Below, in pieces: positions 8,285-17,308 of a DNA stretch of 64,000 bases. Position numbers and translations under genes: made by a program. The notes beneath the pieces are model-generated. The model saw nothing but the letters and a program-made list of their open reading frames with translations, made no database searches and was not told the origin of the DNA. The DNA is from Acinetobacter oleivorans DR1 (GTDB lineage Bacteria > Pseudomonadota > Gammaproteobacteria > Pseudomonadales > Moraxellaceae): positions 3,224,001 through 3,288,000 of the forward strand of contig NC_014259.1 in the NCBI RefSeq assembly GCF_000196795.1, written 5' to 3'. How positions within the stretch are numbered: the first letter of the stretch is position 1; each line of letters opens with the position of its first letter.

Positions 8285-9400
8285 ATGCATATTGCAATTA
8301 TTGGCGCGGGCATAAGTGGATTAATGTCTGCGCTGGAGTTGGTTGAACAAGGCTGTACCGTCAGCATTTTTGACCAACAACAAGCGGGACAAGCAGCCTC
8401 ATGGGCTGGCGGAGGTATTCTCTCTCCGATGTACCCTTGGCGCTATGTGCATGCAGTGAACCAACTCGCTCAATTTGGCAAAGCGTCTTATCAAGCATGG
8501 AACCAAAAACTCTCCCCTGTTACAGGGATTGATTTTGAAATTCATGACACAGGCATGTTGATTTTTGATGAAGAAGATTTTGACGTCGGACTTTCTTACG
8601 CCGAGCAACATCAAGAACCCATGCAACGCTGTGAATATTTACAGAGAGATGCGCTAGAGCAAGTCAACCCACATATATCCGATCAGTTTCAACAAGCTAT
8701 TTATTTCCCTGAACTGTCTAATATTCGCAATCCGCGAGTATTACAGTCCCTCATTAGCTATTTAAAACAACATCCCAATGTTGAATTTTTTGAACACGCT
8801 GCTGTTAAAAAACTAATTCAACATGGCGACGTTATACAAGCCATACAAACCGAAGATGGTTGCAAACACACAGCAGATCATTTTGTAATAACTTCGGGCG
8901 CTTGGAGCCATTACTGGAACTCACAATTACAACTCGAAATTCCAGTCGAACCTGTTCAAGGTCAAATGCTGTTATTTAAAACCCCTGCTCACTGGCTACC
9001 GACCATGTGTATGAATCGAGTGATGTATTTGATTCCTCGTATGGACGGTCATATTGTGTGTGGGTCAAGCATGGCACATCGTGGTTTTGACACTTCGACC
9101 GATGAAACCACCCAGCACAATATTTTAGAAGCATGTTTAGAAATGGTGCCTGAACTGGCCGATTTCCCGATTGTACAGCGCTGGGCAGGCCTCAGACCAA
9201 GTTCACCAAATGGCGTTCCGTACATTGGCAAAATGCCTGAAATGGATAACCTCTGGGCAAACTTTGGTCATTTTAGAAATGGTTTGTGTATGGGCGCTGG
9301 CTCTGCACAATTGCTCCGTCAGCTTATGCTGGGTCAACCGACATTAGTGGATGCCAAAGCATATTCCCCAGAGCGCTTGCAAAATAAAATCTTAGCCTGA
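8285..9400 (+). CDS. thiO: FAD-dependent glycine oxidase, ThiO-like
   Basis: A 371-residue D-amino-acid-oxidase-type flavoprotein. The N-terminal dinucleotide motif IIGAGISGLMSALELVEQG is followed by QAASWAGGGILSP, as in ThiO. The C-terminal part has LRPSSPNGVPYIGKMP and NLWANFGHFRNGL, the conserved FAD-contacting end. ThiO oxidises glycine to the imine used in thiamine thiazole synthesis. No other thi gene is near; the neighbour is hemB. Its last 9 bp overlap the convergent SDR gene. A broader D-amino-acid oxidase role is possible. Confidence 0.83.
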   Translation: MHIAIIGAGISGLMSALELVEQGCTVSIFDQQQAGQAASWAGGGILSPMYPWRYVHAVNQLAQFGKASYQAWNQKLSPVTGIDFEIHDTGMLIFDEEDFDVGLSYAEQHQEPMQRCEYLQRDALEQVNPHISDQFQQAIYFPELSNIRNPRVLQSLISYLKQHPNVEFFEHAAVKKLIQHGDVIQAIQTEDGCKHTADHFVITSGAWSHYWNSQLQLEIPVEPVQGQMLLFKTPAHWLPTMCMNRVMYLIPRMDGHIVCGSSMAHRGFDTSTDETTQHNILEACLEMVPELADFPIVQRWAGLRPSSPNGVPYIGKMPEMDNLWANFGHFRNGLCMGAGSAQLLRQLMLGQPTLVDAKAYSPERLQNKILA

Positions 9401-10297
9401 CGCGAGTACATTCTCTAAAGCCATTTTTAGTTGAGGATAAGCAAATTCAAATCCTTCTGCTTGCAGGGCTTCGGGTTTAACGTATTGACCATTCAAAATC
9501 AATTGCGATTGTTCCCCCAACAAACAGCGAAAAACAGTGCTAGGCGCTGACAAAAGTGGTTTCTTATTGAGTACCGCAGCAGCTTGTTCAACAAATACCT
9601 TTTGAGTCACGTTTTCTGGCGCTACGACATTGTGAATTTGGGCAGATTGAGGATGTTTAAATATAAACTCGATTGCACTTAACACGTCTTCAATGTGTAC
9701 CCAAACCACAGGCTGACGACCATGACCAATTTGACCGACTAAATTGAGTCGAATCGGAAGCAACATTTTAGGCAAGATGCCACCGCCCTGCCCAAACACC
9801 ACACCTAAACGAATAATTTTAGTATTTTGCTGAGCGTCTGCTAAAGCTGCGTGTTCCCACTCTTGGCAAAGCTTGGACATAAAAATAGGCTGTGGTGAGC
9901 TTTGTTCAGTGCACACCTCTGTCCAATTTTCTTGATCATCAATCCCGTAATAGCCAATCGCGGAGCCAGAGACAATCACTTCTGGAAAAATTTCAGATTG
10001 CTTGAGCCATGCATATAACTTTCGGGTCGTGTTTACTCGGCTTTCAATGAGTTGTTTTTTACGTGACCCGGTCCAGCGTTTCTCTCCAATATTTGCACCT
10101 GCCAAATTCACCACATAGTCAATTTGACGTGTCGTAATATCTTCGAATTTTTGCACCCACTGTAAGGCAGGATGGTCAGATTTCTTGCCAGCCTGCCGTG
10201 TCACAGCAATCACGTTATAATTTTTTTGCAGCAGGAACTTAATTAAATGCGTTCCTATAAAACCACTAGCACCCGTGATTAATACATTCTTATTCAT
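9392..10297 (-). CDS. TIGR01777-family NAD(P)-dependent epimerase-like protein (YfcH type)
   Basis: A 301-residue extended SDR. It starts MNKNVLITGASGFIGTHLI, the Rossmann nucleotide motif. VNLAGANIGEKRWTGSRKK and SGSAIGYYG are hallmarks of the YfcH/SulA-like family. The C-terminal DUF1731-type segment contains LLGEQSQLILNGQYVKPEAL. The reaction is not established for this family. The stop codon lies inside the end of thiO on the other strand (9-bp convergent overlap). Confidence 0.82.
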   Translation of the reverse strand: MNKNVLITGASGFIGTHLIKFLLQKNYNVIAVTRQAGKKSDHPALQWVQKFEDITTRQIDYVVNLAGANIGEKRWTGSRKKQLIESRVNTTRKLYAWLKQSEIFPEVIVSGSAIGYYGIDDQENWTEVCTEQSSPQPIFMSKLCQEWEHAALADAQQNTKIIRLGVVFGQGGGILPKMLLPIRLNLVGQIGHGRQPVVWVHIEDVLSAIEFIFKHPQSAQIHNVVAPENVTQKVFVEQAAAVLNKKPLLSAPSTVFRCLLGEQSQLILNGQYVKPEALQAEGFEFAYPQLKMALENVLASG

Positions 10298-10380
10298 ATT
10301 TCCTCCTAAGCCGAGGACACAAGTTTTATTTCATTATATAAGACTCATTTATATTTAATCGTAGCTGTTTATGTAGTGAT

Positions 10381-10833
10381 CTATTGCACATTAAACATTT
10401 TGTCTGCCATTCGCTGTGCCTGTTTGCCATAAAACCAGTAGGTAATTAAATAAAGCGGAATAGCTAACATTAAAAGCATAATCACCATAATGCTCAAGAA
10501 CTGAGGTTGTTTGAGGTAAAGCATAAAGTTCTGCAAAATCTCTGGGTCTTTTCTAGCAAATAAAAACAGACCAAATAAAACACCACACAAGTTATAGCCC
10601 CAAAAAATCAGGGTAAAACCTAAAGTAAATTTCTTTTTTTCTTGTACAGTCGGAGCACGGCGTTCTTTCTTTAAAAATTTAAATAAGACAAAAATCATTG
10701 CGCCTAAATATGGAACGGCTGTTAAAATACCGCCTACACTCGCTGGTAATAGTGCTGCAACCACACCTACAATTAAGGTAAGTACGATGCATAAAGCAAA
10801 AAACCAGAGAAAGTAAGTACGTAATTTGGTCAT
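10381..10833 (-). CDS. Small four-TM membrane protein, ABZJ_00895-like
   Basis: A 150-residue protein with four hydrophobic segments at about residues 8-30, 36-52, 70-92 and 113-135, with a charged KKERRAPTVQEKKK loop after the second. It resembles the Acinetobacter family labelled ABZJ_00895; this assignment is from memory of the pattern. It has no catalytic motif and its function is unknown. It is monocistronic, with the SDR gene downstream on the same strand. Confidence 0.65.
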   Translation of the reverse strand: MTKLRTYFLWFFALCIVLTLIVGVVAALLPASVGGILTAVPYLGAMIFVLFKFLKKERRAPTVQEKKKFTLGFTLIFWGYNLCGVLFGLFLFARKDPEILQNFMLYLKQPQFLSIMVIMLLMLAIPLYLITYWFYGKQAQRMADKMFNVQ

Positions 10834-10924
10834 ATTTTTGCCTAATTTATGGGTTCAAAAAATAATTATAAATTTTTTTCGATTTTTTTTCATTTTTCTG
10901 TCAACCAATTCGAATCTCTTGACG

Positions 10925-11116
10925 TTATATAGGGTAATAAGGTCGCAGCAACCGAATACTTCCTTTGCACGGCATCCGCAAAATTGTTTCGGTGACCTTT
11001 CATTACGACTTACGACTCTTTCCTTCCTTCGGATTAGGTTTTGTTAGCAGCCGAAACCCTTGATGAAGTTTTTGACCGACGATTCTCTCATCACTCGAAT
11101 CGTCGGTTTTTATTTT
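10925..11116 (+). ncRNA. Candidate structured small RNA with a strong intrinsic terminator
   Basis: A 387-bp gene-free stretch (10834-11220) holds a plus-strand RNA-like unit. TTATAT (10925-10930) could be a -10 element giving a 5' end near 10938-10941; the -35 is poor. GGTC (10941-10944) plus ACCGAA (10951-10956) pair with TTCGGT (10988-10993) plus GACC (10994-10997). TTTGC/GCAAA (10964-10968/10978-10982) form an inner hairpin. GGTTT/AAACC (11037-11041/11054-11058) form another. An 11-bp terminator ends it (11075-11107). The upstream gene is on the other strand, so the transcript must start inside the gap. It could be a free sRNA or an attenuating leader of the VOC gene 105 bp later. I do not recognise an Rfam family. 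Confidence 0.55.
11075..11116 (+). terminator. Strong terminator ending the candidate small RNA
   Basis: ACCGACGATTC (11075-11085) pairs perfectly with GAATCGTCGGT (11097-11107), followed by TTTTATTTT. The T run exists only on the plus strand. Confidence 0.85.
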
Positions 11117-11220
11117 CTAGCACTTTCATTTATTTTACGCTCAACATACACAATAGTCCTTTCGTGGCCATAAAGGCTATGCGTATACTTTTTGCACCAT
11201 AAAAATATGTTTTAAATAAT

Positions 11221-11598
11221 ATGAATAATATTGCCTATTTTGAAATCCAGTCTTCAAACCCTGCCCGCGATTCGCAGTTTTATCAAACTGTGTTCGGCTG
11301 GCAATTTAAACTCGATGAAAACTTACCAATTGAATATTATCGTATCGAAACGCCTTCAATTATGGGTGGACTATTAAAACGCCCAACCCAAACGCCGCCA
11401 ATGGAATATGGCACCAACGCATTTACCTGTTCGGTTCAGGTAGAAAACTTCGATGAGGTAGCTGCAAAAATTTTAGAGCAAGGTGGTATTGTCGCGATGG
11501 ATAAATTCGCCATTCCCGGTCGTGCTTGGCATGGTTACTTTGTCGATTTAGACCACAACGTTTTTGGTATTTTCCAAGTCGATGAAAATGCAGCTTAA
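11221..11598 (+). CDS. VOC-family (glyoxalase/bleomycin-resistance fold) protein
   Basis: A 125-residue protein made of two beta-alpha-beta-beta-beta units. The N-terminus IAYFEIQSSNPARDSQFYQTVFGWQF and the C-terminal WHGYFVDLDHNVFGIFQ are typical of the small VOC proteins often labelled glyoxalase-like. The metal-site pattern is incomplete, so the activity is unknown. A TATACT box at 11184-11189 may be its own -10 element, with a weak -35; the ribosome binding site is weak. It follows the small RNA terminator by 105 bp. Confidence 0.78.
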   Translation: MNNIAYFEIQSSNPARDSQFYQTVFGWQFKLDENLPIEYYRIETPSIMGGLLKRPTQTPPMEYGTNAFTCSVQVENFDEVAAKILEQGGIVAMDKFAIPGRAWHGYFVDLDHNVFGIFQVDENAA

Positions 11599-11636
11599 AG
11601 ATCTTATTTAACGACTCTATTTATTTTTTTAATGTA

Positions 11637-11663
11637 TAGCCACCGCCTTTTTATCGGTGGCTA
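11637..11663. terminator. Convergent inverted repeat between the VOC and osmC genes
   Basis: TAGCCACCG (11637-11645) pairs with CGGTGGCTA (11655-11663) around a 9-nt loop, between the ends of two convergent genes. No clear T run follows, so it is a weak or bidirectional terminator. Confidence 0.5.
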
Positions 11664-11674
11664 TTCCATATTAA

Positions 11675-12148
11675 TTATTCAGCAAAGCTAAAGCTGGCTT
11701 CACATGTAATTGGGAAATTCATCGAATTGGCAATCATGCATTCATGATGCGCTTCTTCATGTAGTTTTGCAGCAAGCTCTTGATCGGCACTTTTTTCCAA
11801 AACAATCTCTGGTCTTAAAATAATTTGGGTAAAGTGACCACGTTTAACTGGATCTGTATCTTCCATAAAGCCAAGTGCATGGTCGACATAACTCAGCACA
11901 TGAATATGATTGACTGCACATAGGTGTAAATACCAAAGCTTATGACAAGCTGAAGCTGATGCAACCAATAAATCTTCTGGGTTCCATCTGGTCACATCAC
12001 CTAAATAGGCTGGGTCTGATGAACCTTGAATCGTGGCCTTTTGCGGATGATGAATACTAAAGTCTCTTTTATATGAACGATAAGAAGAAGTGCCAGTTCC
12101 TGTATTGCCTTCCCACTGTATTTTTACTTCGTATTCATGAATGGTCAT
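11675..12148 (-). CDS. OsmC-family peroxiredoxin-like protein
   Basis: A 157-residue protein beginning MTIHEYEVKIQWEGN, with GAG 6 nt upstream; an in-frame ATG at 12166 adds six residues and lacks a site. The two family cysteines are C68 (ASASACHKLWYLHL) and C137 (AHHECMIANS), which in OsmC/Ohr proteins reduce organic hydroperoxides with dihydrolipoyl or other thiols. It is closer to general OsmC-like proteins than to Ohr. It is monocistronic and convergent with the VOC gene. Confidence 0.85.
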   Translation of the reverse strand: MTIHEYEVKIQWEGNTGTGTSSYRSYKRDFSIHHPQKATIQGSSDPAYLGDVTRWNPEDLLVASASACHKLWYLHLCAVNHIHVLSYVDHALGFMEDTDPVKRGHFTQIILRPEIVLEKSADQELAAKLHEEAHHECMIANSMNFPITCEASFSFAE

Positions 12149-12257
12149 TTTGTTCTCAAAGTTCATGGTTTAAGTCGATAGTAACAAAGCAAAGTTTAAA
12201 GTGAAAAATTAATTTAAGTTTCAACCTAGGCTTAAATAACGAGCACTTTAAAATGTC

Positions 12258-12285
12258 TTGATAAAATCTCCTGTCAATTTATGCT
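12258..12285 (+). promoter_or_regulatory. Probable promoter of sbcDC
   Basis: TTGATA (12258-12263), a 16-bp spacer and TATGCT (12280-12285) lie 27 bp upstream of the sbcD ATG. Confidence 0.45.
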
Positions 12286-12311
12286 AACGTATCTGTGTTT
12301 ATTTTGGCTTG

Positions 12312-13580
12312 ATGTCTGTTTCTATGTCCGTACATTTTCTACATACTTCTGACTGGCATTTGGGGCAGTTTTTTTATAATCATTCACGCCACTACGAACA
12401 CCAACAATTTTTAAGCTGGTTACTCACTCAAATTCAAGAAAAACAACCGCATGCCCTGCTTATTGCTGGTGATATTTTTGATGTGATTAACCCGGGTTCT
12501 CAAGCACAAAAACAGCTCTACCAATTTTTAGCAGATGCACATCGCCTTGCACCGCACATGCAAACACTCATGATTGCGGGTAACCATGACTCAGGCTACC
12601 GTATTGAACAGGTCGAACCACTTTTAGAAAAATACAATGCAAAAACTGTGGGTGTGGTTCGCTGGAATGAAGATAAAACTCTAGATCTCGATCGACTACT
12701 TTTACCTATCTATAACCAAAATCAAGATATTGTGGCGTGGTGCCTTTCCCTGCCTTTTTTACGTTCAGCCGAAATTACGGGTTTTAATGAACATACCACC
12801 AACAGCAAAAACGCGATTGCCTATTTGCACCAGCAACTCATTGCCGAAGCCAAACGTCGTAAAACGCCAGACCAAGCACTTATTTTGATGTCACATGCGC
12901 ATATGCAAGGTGGGGAAACATCCGACTCTGAACGCCCAATTATTATTGGTAATGAAGAGGCACTTTCAACAACTTTATTTGAAGATGCTGTCGACTATGT
13001 GGCTTTAGGGCATTTGCATAAGCCACAAAAAGTAGGTCAGCCGCACATTCGTTATAGTGGCTCGCCAATTCCACTTTCCTTTAGTGAAATTAACTATAAG
13101 CACCAAGTAGTTGAAGTCAAAATTGACCCGACTCAAGACACAGACAGTCGTTTGCAATTTGAAGCTGTAGTAATTCCGCGTTGTATACAGTTGCACCGCA
13201 TTCGTGGTGAGTTAAACGAAGTATTGCAACAACTCAAAGCTTTACCACACGGCGTGATTGAAAATATTGACCACCGTGAATATGTCGATATTGAATATTA
13301 TAGTTTAACGCCACCCCAGCCTAATTTACGCCAACAGTTTGAAGCCGCATTGCCACCTGACCGCTATCGTTTAGTGCGTATTTCACGTCAATATGTGAGC
13401 CAGGATGCTTCGAACACCGATACCACTCAGCACATTGCACTTGAACCACCAACACCAGAAAAACTCTTTCAAAATATTTGGGAAAAACAAGGTTACAGTA
13501 CCGATGATGCAGTCTTAAAAGATTTTCTGAGTCTGGTACAAGAAGCACAAAAAAATCTTGAAAATGATGCAACTCCTTAA
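12312..13580 (+). CDS. sbcD: SbcD exonuclease subunit (Mre11-type metallophosphoesterase)
   Basis: A 422-residue nuclease subunit of the SbcCD complex. The metal-binding motifs appear in order: TSDWHLGQ, GDIFD, GNHDSG, SHAHMQGGE and GHLHKPQ. ATG at 12312 is used; a TTG just before and a second ATG at 12324 are alternatives. SbcCD cuts DNA hairpins and processes blocked ends. sbcC begins 9 bp after the stop, so the pair is one transcription unit with the promoter at 12258-12285. Confidence 0.95.
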   Translation: MSVSMSVHFLHTSDWHLGQFFYNHSRHYEHQQFLSWLLTQIQEKQPHALLIAGDIFDVINPGSQAQKQLYQFLADAHRLAPHMQTLMIAGNHDSGYRIEQVEPLLEKYNAKTVGVVRWNEDKTLDLDRLLLPIYNQNQDIVAWCLSLPFLRSAEITGFNEHTTNSKNAIAYLHQQLIAEAKRRKTPDQALILMSHAHMQGGETSDSERPIIIGNEEALSTTLFEDAVDYVALGHLHKPQKVGQPHIRYSGSPIPLSFSEINYKHQVVEVKIDPTQDTDSRLQFEAVVIPRCIQLHRIRGELNEVLQQLKALPHGVIENIDHREYVDIEYYSLTPPQPNLRQQFEAALPPDRYRLVRISRQYVSQDASNTDTTQHIALEPPTPEKLFQNIWEKQGYSTDDAVLKDFLSLVQEAQKNLENDATP

Positions 13581-13589
13581 GGACATGTC

Positions 13590-16500
13590 ATGAAAATTTT
13601 ATCTATTCGTATAAAAAATCTGGCATCTCTTTCTGACGAGCACTTTATTGATTTTGAAAGCTCGCCTCTAGCTCACGCAGGCTTAATTGCTATTGTGGGA
13701 AAAACTGGTGCTGGTAAATCGACCATTTTAGATGCGATGTGTCTTGCCCTGTTTAATCGCGTTCCACGTCTTAAAGACAGCGATGGCAAATTAAAAGATG
13801 TCGATGGCTCAGAGCTACTGACCAATTCACCTTTAACTGTATTACGCCGTGGTACGGGACATGGTTTTGCTGAGCTTTGCTTTATTGCTCAAGATCAAAA
13901 ACGCTATTTAGCACGCTGGGAAATTAAACGTGCGCGTGAAAACCCGAATGGTAAATTACAAAGTGTGCAACGTCACTTAAAATGCCTGACCGATGGTGTA
14001 GTGCTTGCCGACAAAGCCAAAGCAGTTGATGAAAAAATTAAACAAATTACCCAGCTTTCATTTGAACAGTTTACTCGTGCTGTTTTACTTGCCCAGTCAG
14101 AAGTCACGGCGTTTTTAAAAGCACGAGATAGTGAACGCGGTGAACTACTTGAGTACCTGACAAACTCCAGCATTTTCGCCAAAATTGGTGAATTAGCCTT
14201 TCGTAAAACAGCAGATATTGCAAAGCAGCGTAAACAGCTTGAAGAGTTCTTAGGCCACATTGAAATTTTGTCTGATGAAGAGATTGCTGCATTTACGGAA
14301 CAATATCAGCAAGCCGAGCAAAACCATCACCAGTTAGAACAACAAAAAAATGTCTTAGATAAACAGCAACAATGGTTTGAGCGTAAAGCAAAGCTTGAGC
14401 AAGAAGTTCAAGCTAAACAACAACAGTTTCAAACCCAGCAAAATCACCATCAACAATTGGCTGGTGAGCGTGAGCAATTAAAACGACTCGAAGTTTTCTC
14501 TGAAATACGCCAACAGGTTTTTCAGCAAGCTCAAAATTTACAAACGCTACAACAGCTTGAACCGCAAATTCAGCAAGCTCAAACCAAGTTTAATGAGTTG
14601 GTGCAAGTTTTTGAAACAGGACAAAAGCAGTATCAACTTGCAGAACAAGAACTCAAACAGACGCTCGATTTTGAGCAGCAGCATCAACAAGCTTTAAATC
14701 AAGTTCGACAGTCCATTCAAGAACGCGCCTTTATTGCCGATGAATATAAAAAGTGCAAAGAAAAAAGAAACGTACTTGAGCAAAAACTCAGTCCACTGTA
14801 CCAGCAGCAAAATACTGTGCAACAGCACATTGCACAGCTTCAGCAGAACCAAATTCATCTACAACAGCAGCTTACCCAAACTCAGCAATATGCTGTGTTG
14901 GACAAAGGCCTGTCAGCACATCTACATCAGCTTGGGCAATTTATTCAAAACTACCAAGCAATTGAACAACAGCTTGGCAACCCTACCCTTGCTCGCCAGA
15001 AGCTGTCGGAAGCTAAAAGCGAACTCGAACAACTCGTAACTTCACTAGGCACAGTTGAACAGATTGAGTTAAAGCTTGAACAACAGCGTAAAGACAAAGA
15101 TCAAAAACTTGCTCAAATTACTCAGTTAGATCTGATTCAACAGAAAATAATAATTTATCATGAGCTATATGCTGAGCTTCAGCAATTCACCGAAAAACAG
15201 ACACAGACCTCAGCCCAAGAGCAGCAGCTTAAAACCGTTTGTCAGTTAGCTGAGCAAGAGTACCAAACATCAAAAACTGAACGTGAAAAGTTACAGCACA
15301 TCCTGCAACAGCAGCGTTTATTACACACCGAAAATATTGAGCAGTTACGGGCCAATCTTAAAGACGGCGAAGCTTGCCTAGTGTGTGGCAGCACACATCA
15401 TCCCTATCGTATTGATGACAGTGCGGTCTCTAAAGCTTTATTCGACTTGCAGCAACAACAAGAGCAACAGGCAGTAGCGCTAGAACAAACTAAATTTAAC
15501 GCATGGCAAACCCAGCAACATGCACTTACTCAGTGCCGTGCCGAGCTTGAGCAAGTTCAGAAATACTTAACTCAACTTAAAGCCAAACAATCAAGCTTGC
15601 AGCAAGAGCTTAAGCAGCAGTTTAGTCTCAATCAGTTACAGATTGAGCTAAATCAAGCTCCTGAACAAATCTTGCTAATGCTGAACGAACTCAGACAAGC
15701 GGCACAAACTGCCATAAATTCATTTGACTCAGAAAACGTGCGTTTAGCCCAATCGATTAAACAACACAATCAGCTTGTTCAAACGATTCAACGTAATGAA
15801 AGTTTGCTTAATACAGCACAGCAATGGCAACAACAAGTTCAACATATTGTTGAGTGCTTATCGGAAACTGAACAGCACGCATGGCAGCAAGCAAGTAGCC
15901 AAACGGCTAAGCAGACTTGGACTATTCTTGATGCACGCGCTAAGCAGCTTGAGCAACAAGAACAGCTTTCACAGCGTTTTGAACAGCAGCAACAAGAACT
16001 TAAAATGTTGACTGCTAACTTTGAACAAATGGCCAAGCAAATTGATGAGATCGATCAAAATCTCCAAGAGATTACGCTTAAAGGCCAACAAAATAATGAA
16101 AAAGCGGTGTCGCTCATTCAACAAATGACTGGCCGCGCTGACATTAAACCGCACGAATGGTTAATTGAACACGATGCTAAACGTCAGCAACAACAAACTA
16201 CCTATCATGAGGCTAAACAACGTTTCGAACAAACCAGACAGCACTTTGAACAGCAAAAACAGGCGCTCGATCAGCTCAAGCATCAACATCAACACACCTC
16301 GCAACATCAGCAGCAGGTTGATGGACAAATTCAAAACTGGTTAAAAGCTCACGTTGATTTTCAGGCATCTGATCTTACGGCACTCATGCAGATTAATTCC
16401 GCCCAAGAGCAAGACATTCGTAACCGTCTTAATCATGCCGAGCGTTTATTAAGTGAAGCCTCTTCTGCCCTTAAAACCATGCAAGAGCAATTGAGCGAGC

Positions 16501-17186
16501 ATTTACAAACTCAGCCAGATATTGAACATGAAAAGCTTGTTAGCCTTATTCAAGACAATATTGCAGAGCTCAAAGCACAGCTTGAAGTACGTGATCGGCT
16601 TAAACTTAAGCTTGAAGTACATCAGCAAAACCTAGCTAAGCAGCAACAATACGCCGAGCAGATTCAAAATATTCAGCAAGAAGAGCATCGTTGGAGCAAA
16701 ATTTCAGGTCTGATTGGCGATGCTAAAGGTAAAGAGTTCCGTGACTATGCTCAGCAATATCACCTAGATATTTTAGTTGAACATGCGAATCAACAACTGG
16801 CGATGCTTTCTCAACGTTATACGCTAAAACGCCTAGAGCAATCGTTAAGCCTTGCGATTATTGACCACGATATGGATGGAGAAACCCGCTCCGTTGCATC
16901 TTTATCTGGCGGTGAATCATTCTTAACTGCCCTTGCCTTGTCTTTAGCCATTGCCAATATGGCCTCAGGTTCAATGAAAATTGAATCTCTATTTATTGAT
17001 GAAGGCTTTGGTACTTTGGATGCTTCTTCTTTGCACATGGTCATGAATGCTTTAGATCAATTGCAAAATCAGGGTCGTCAGGTCATTCTCATTTCACACA
17101 TTCAAGAAATGCATGAGCGTATTCCTGTACAAATTCAAGTGAAACCACTTGGTGCTGGTGCAAGTACGATTGAAGTCGTGGGTTAA
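13590..17186 (+). CDS. sbcC: SbcC, SMC-like ATPase subunit of SbcCD
   Basis: A 1198-residue Rad50-type protein. The Walker A motif GKTGAGKST is at residues 37-45. Long coiled-coil arms follow on each side of the zinc hook C596-L-V-C599. The ABC signature LSGGE is at 1105-1109, with Walker B and the D-loop at LFIDEGFGTLD. It works with SbcD, using ATP to open and cleave hairpin DNA. The arms are exceptionally glutamine-rich, with many QQ and QQQ runs between about residues 225 and 1040, well beyond the E. coli protein. A bidirectional terminator follows. Confidence 0.95.
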   Translation: MKILSIRIKNLASLSDEHFIDFESSPLAHAGLIAIVGKTGAGKSTILDAMCLALFNRVPRLKDSDGKLKDVDGSELLTNSPLTVLRRGTGHGFAELCFIAQDQKRYLARWEIKRARENPNGKLQSVQRHLKCLTDGVVLADKAKAVDEKIKQITQLSFEQFTRAVLLAQSEVTAFLKARDSERGELLEYLTNSSIFAKIGELAFRKTADIAKQRKQLEEFLGHIEILSDEEIAAFTEQYQQAEQNHHQLEQQKNVLDKQQQWFERKAKLEQEVQAKQQQFQTQQNHHQQLAGEREQLKRLEVFSEIRQQVFQQAQNLQTLQQLEPQIQQAQTKFNELVQVFETGQKQYQLAEQELKQTLDFEQQHQQALNQVRQSIQERAFIADEYKKCKEKRNVLEQKLSPLYQQQNTVQQHIAQLQQNQIHLQQQLTQTQQYAVLDKGLSAHLHQLGQFIQNYQAIEQQLGNPTLARQKLSEAKSELEQLVTSLGTVEQIELKLEQQRKDKDQKLAQITQLDLIQQKIIIYHELYAELQQFTEKQTQTSAQEQQLKTVCQLAEQEYQTSKTEREKLQHILQQQRLLHTENIEQLRANLKDGEACLVCGSTHHPYRIDDSAVSKALFDLQQQQEQQAVALEQTKFNAWQTQQHALTQCRAELEQVQKYLTQLKAKQSSLQQELKQQFSLNQLQIELNQAPEQILLMLNELRQAAQTAINSFDSENVRLAQSIKQHNQLVQTIQRNESLLNTAQQWQQQVQHIVECLSETEQHAWQQASSQTAKQTWTILDARAKQLEQQEQLSQRFEQQQQELKMLTANFEQMAKQIDEIDQNLQEITLKGQQNNEKAVSLIQQMTGRADIKPHEWLIEHDAKRQQQQTTYHEAKQRFEQTRQHFEQQKQALDQLKHQHQHTSQHQQQVDGQIQNWLKAHVDFQASDLTALMQINSAQEQDIRNRLNHAERLLSEASSALKTMQEQLSEHLQTQPDIEHEKLVSLIQDNIAELKAQLEVRDRLKLKLEVHQQNLAKQQQYAEQIQNIQQEEHRWSKISGLIGDAKGKEFRDYAQQYHLDILVEHANQQLAMLSQRYTLKRLEQSLSLAIIDHDMDGETRSVASLSGGESFLTALALSLAIANMASGSMKIESLFIDEGFGTLDASSLHMVMNALDQLQNQGRQVILISHIQEMHERIPVQIQVKPLGAGASTIEVVG

Positions 17187-17230
17187 TTTATTAGGATTTC
17201 ATATCTTAAACTTGATTGAATCTTATATAA

Positions 17231-17263
17231 CAAAGGGGCGTATTATTTACGCCCCTTTGTTTC
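17231..17263. terminator. Bidirectional terminator between sbcC and uppP
   Basis: CAAAGGGGCGTA (17231-17242) pairs perfectly with TACGCCCCTTTG (17248-17259), with T- and A-rich flanks, 45 bp from each convergent stop or so. Confidence 0.85.
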
Positions 17264-17308
17264 TTGTATGGTCTTGTACTAATTTTTTATTTTTAAAACA
17301 TCAAAAAA

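Noticed and set aside
10826..11047. 73-codon plus-strand ORF in the gap before the VOC gene
   Set aside because: It starts in the opposite-strand gene, is a low-complexity Phe/Ile stretch and overlaps the structured RNA; no ribosome binding site.
10925..11116. Identification of the candidate RNA as 6S RNA or another known family
   Set aside because: It lacks the long end-to-end helix and central bubble of 6S RNA, and I recognise no conserved core of SRP RNA, RNase P RNA or a known riboswitch.
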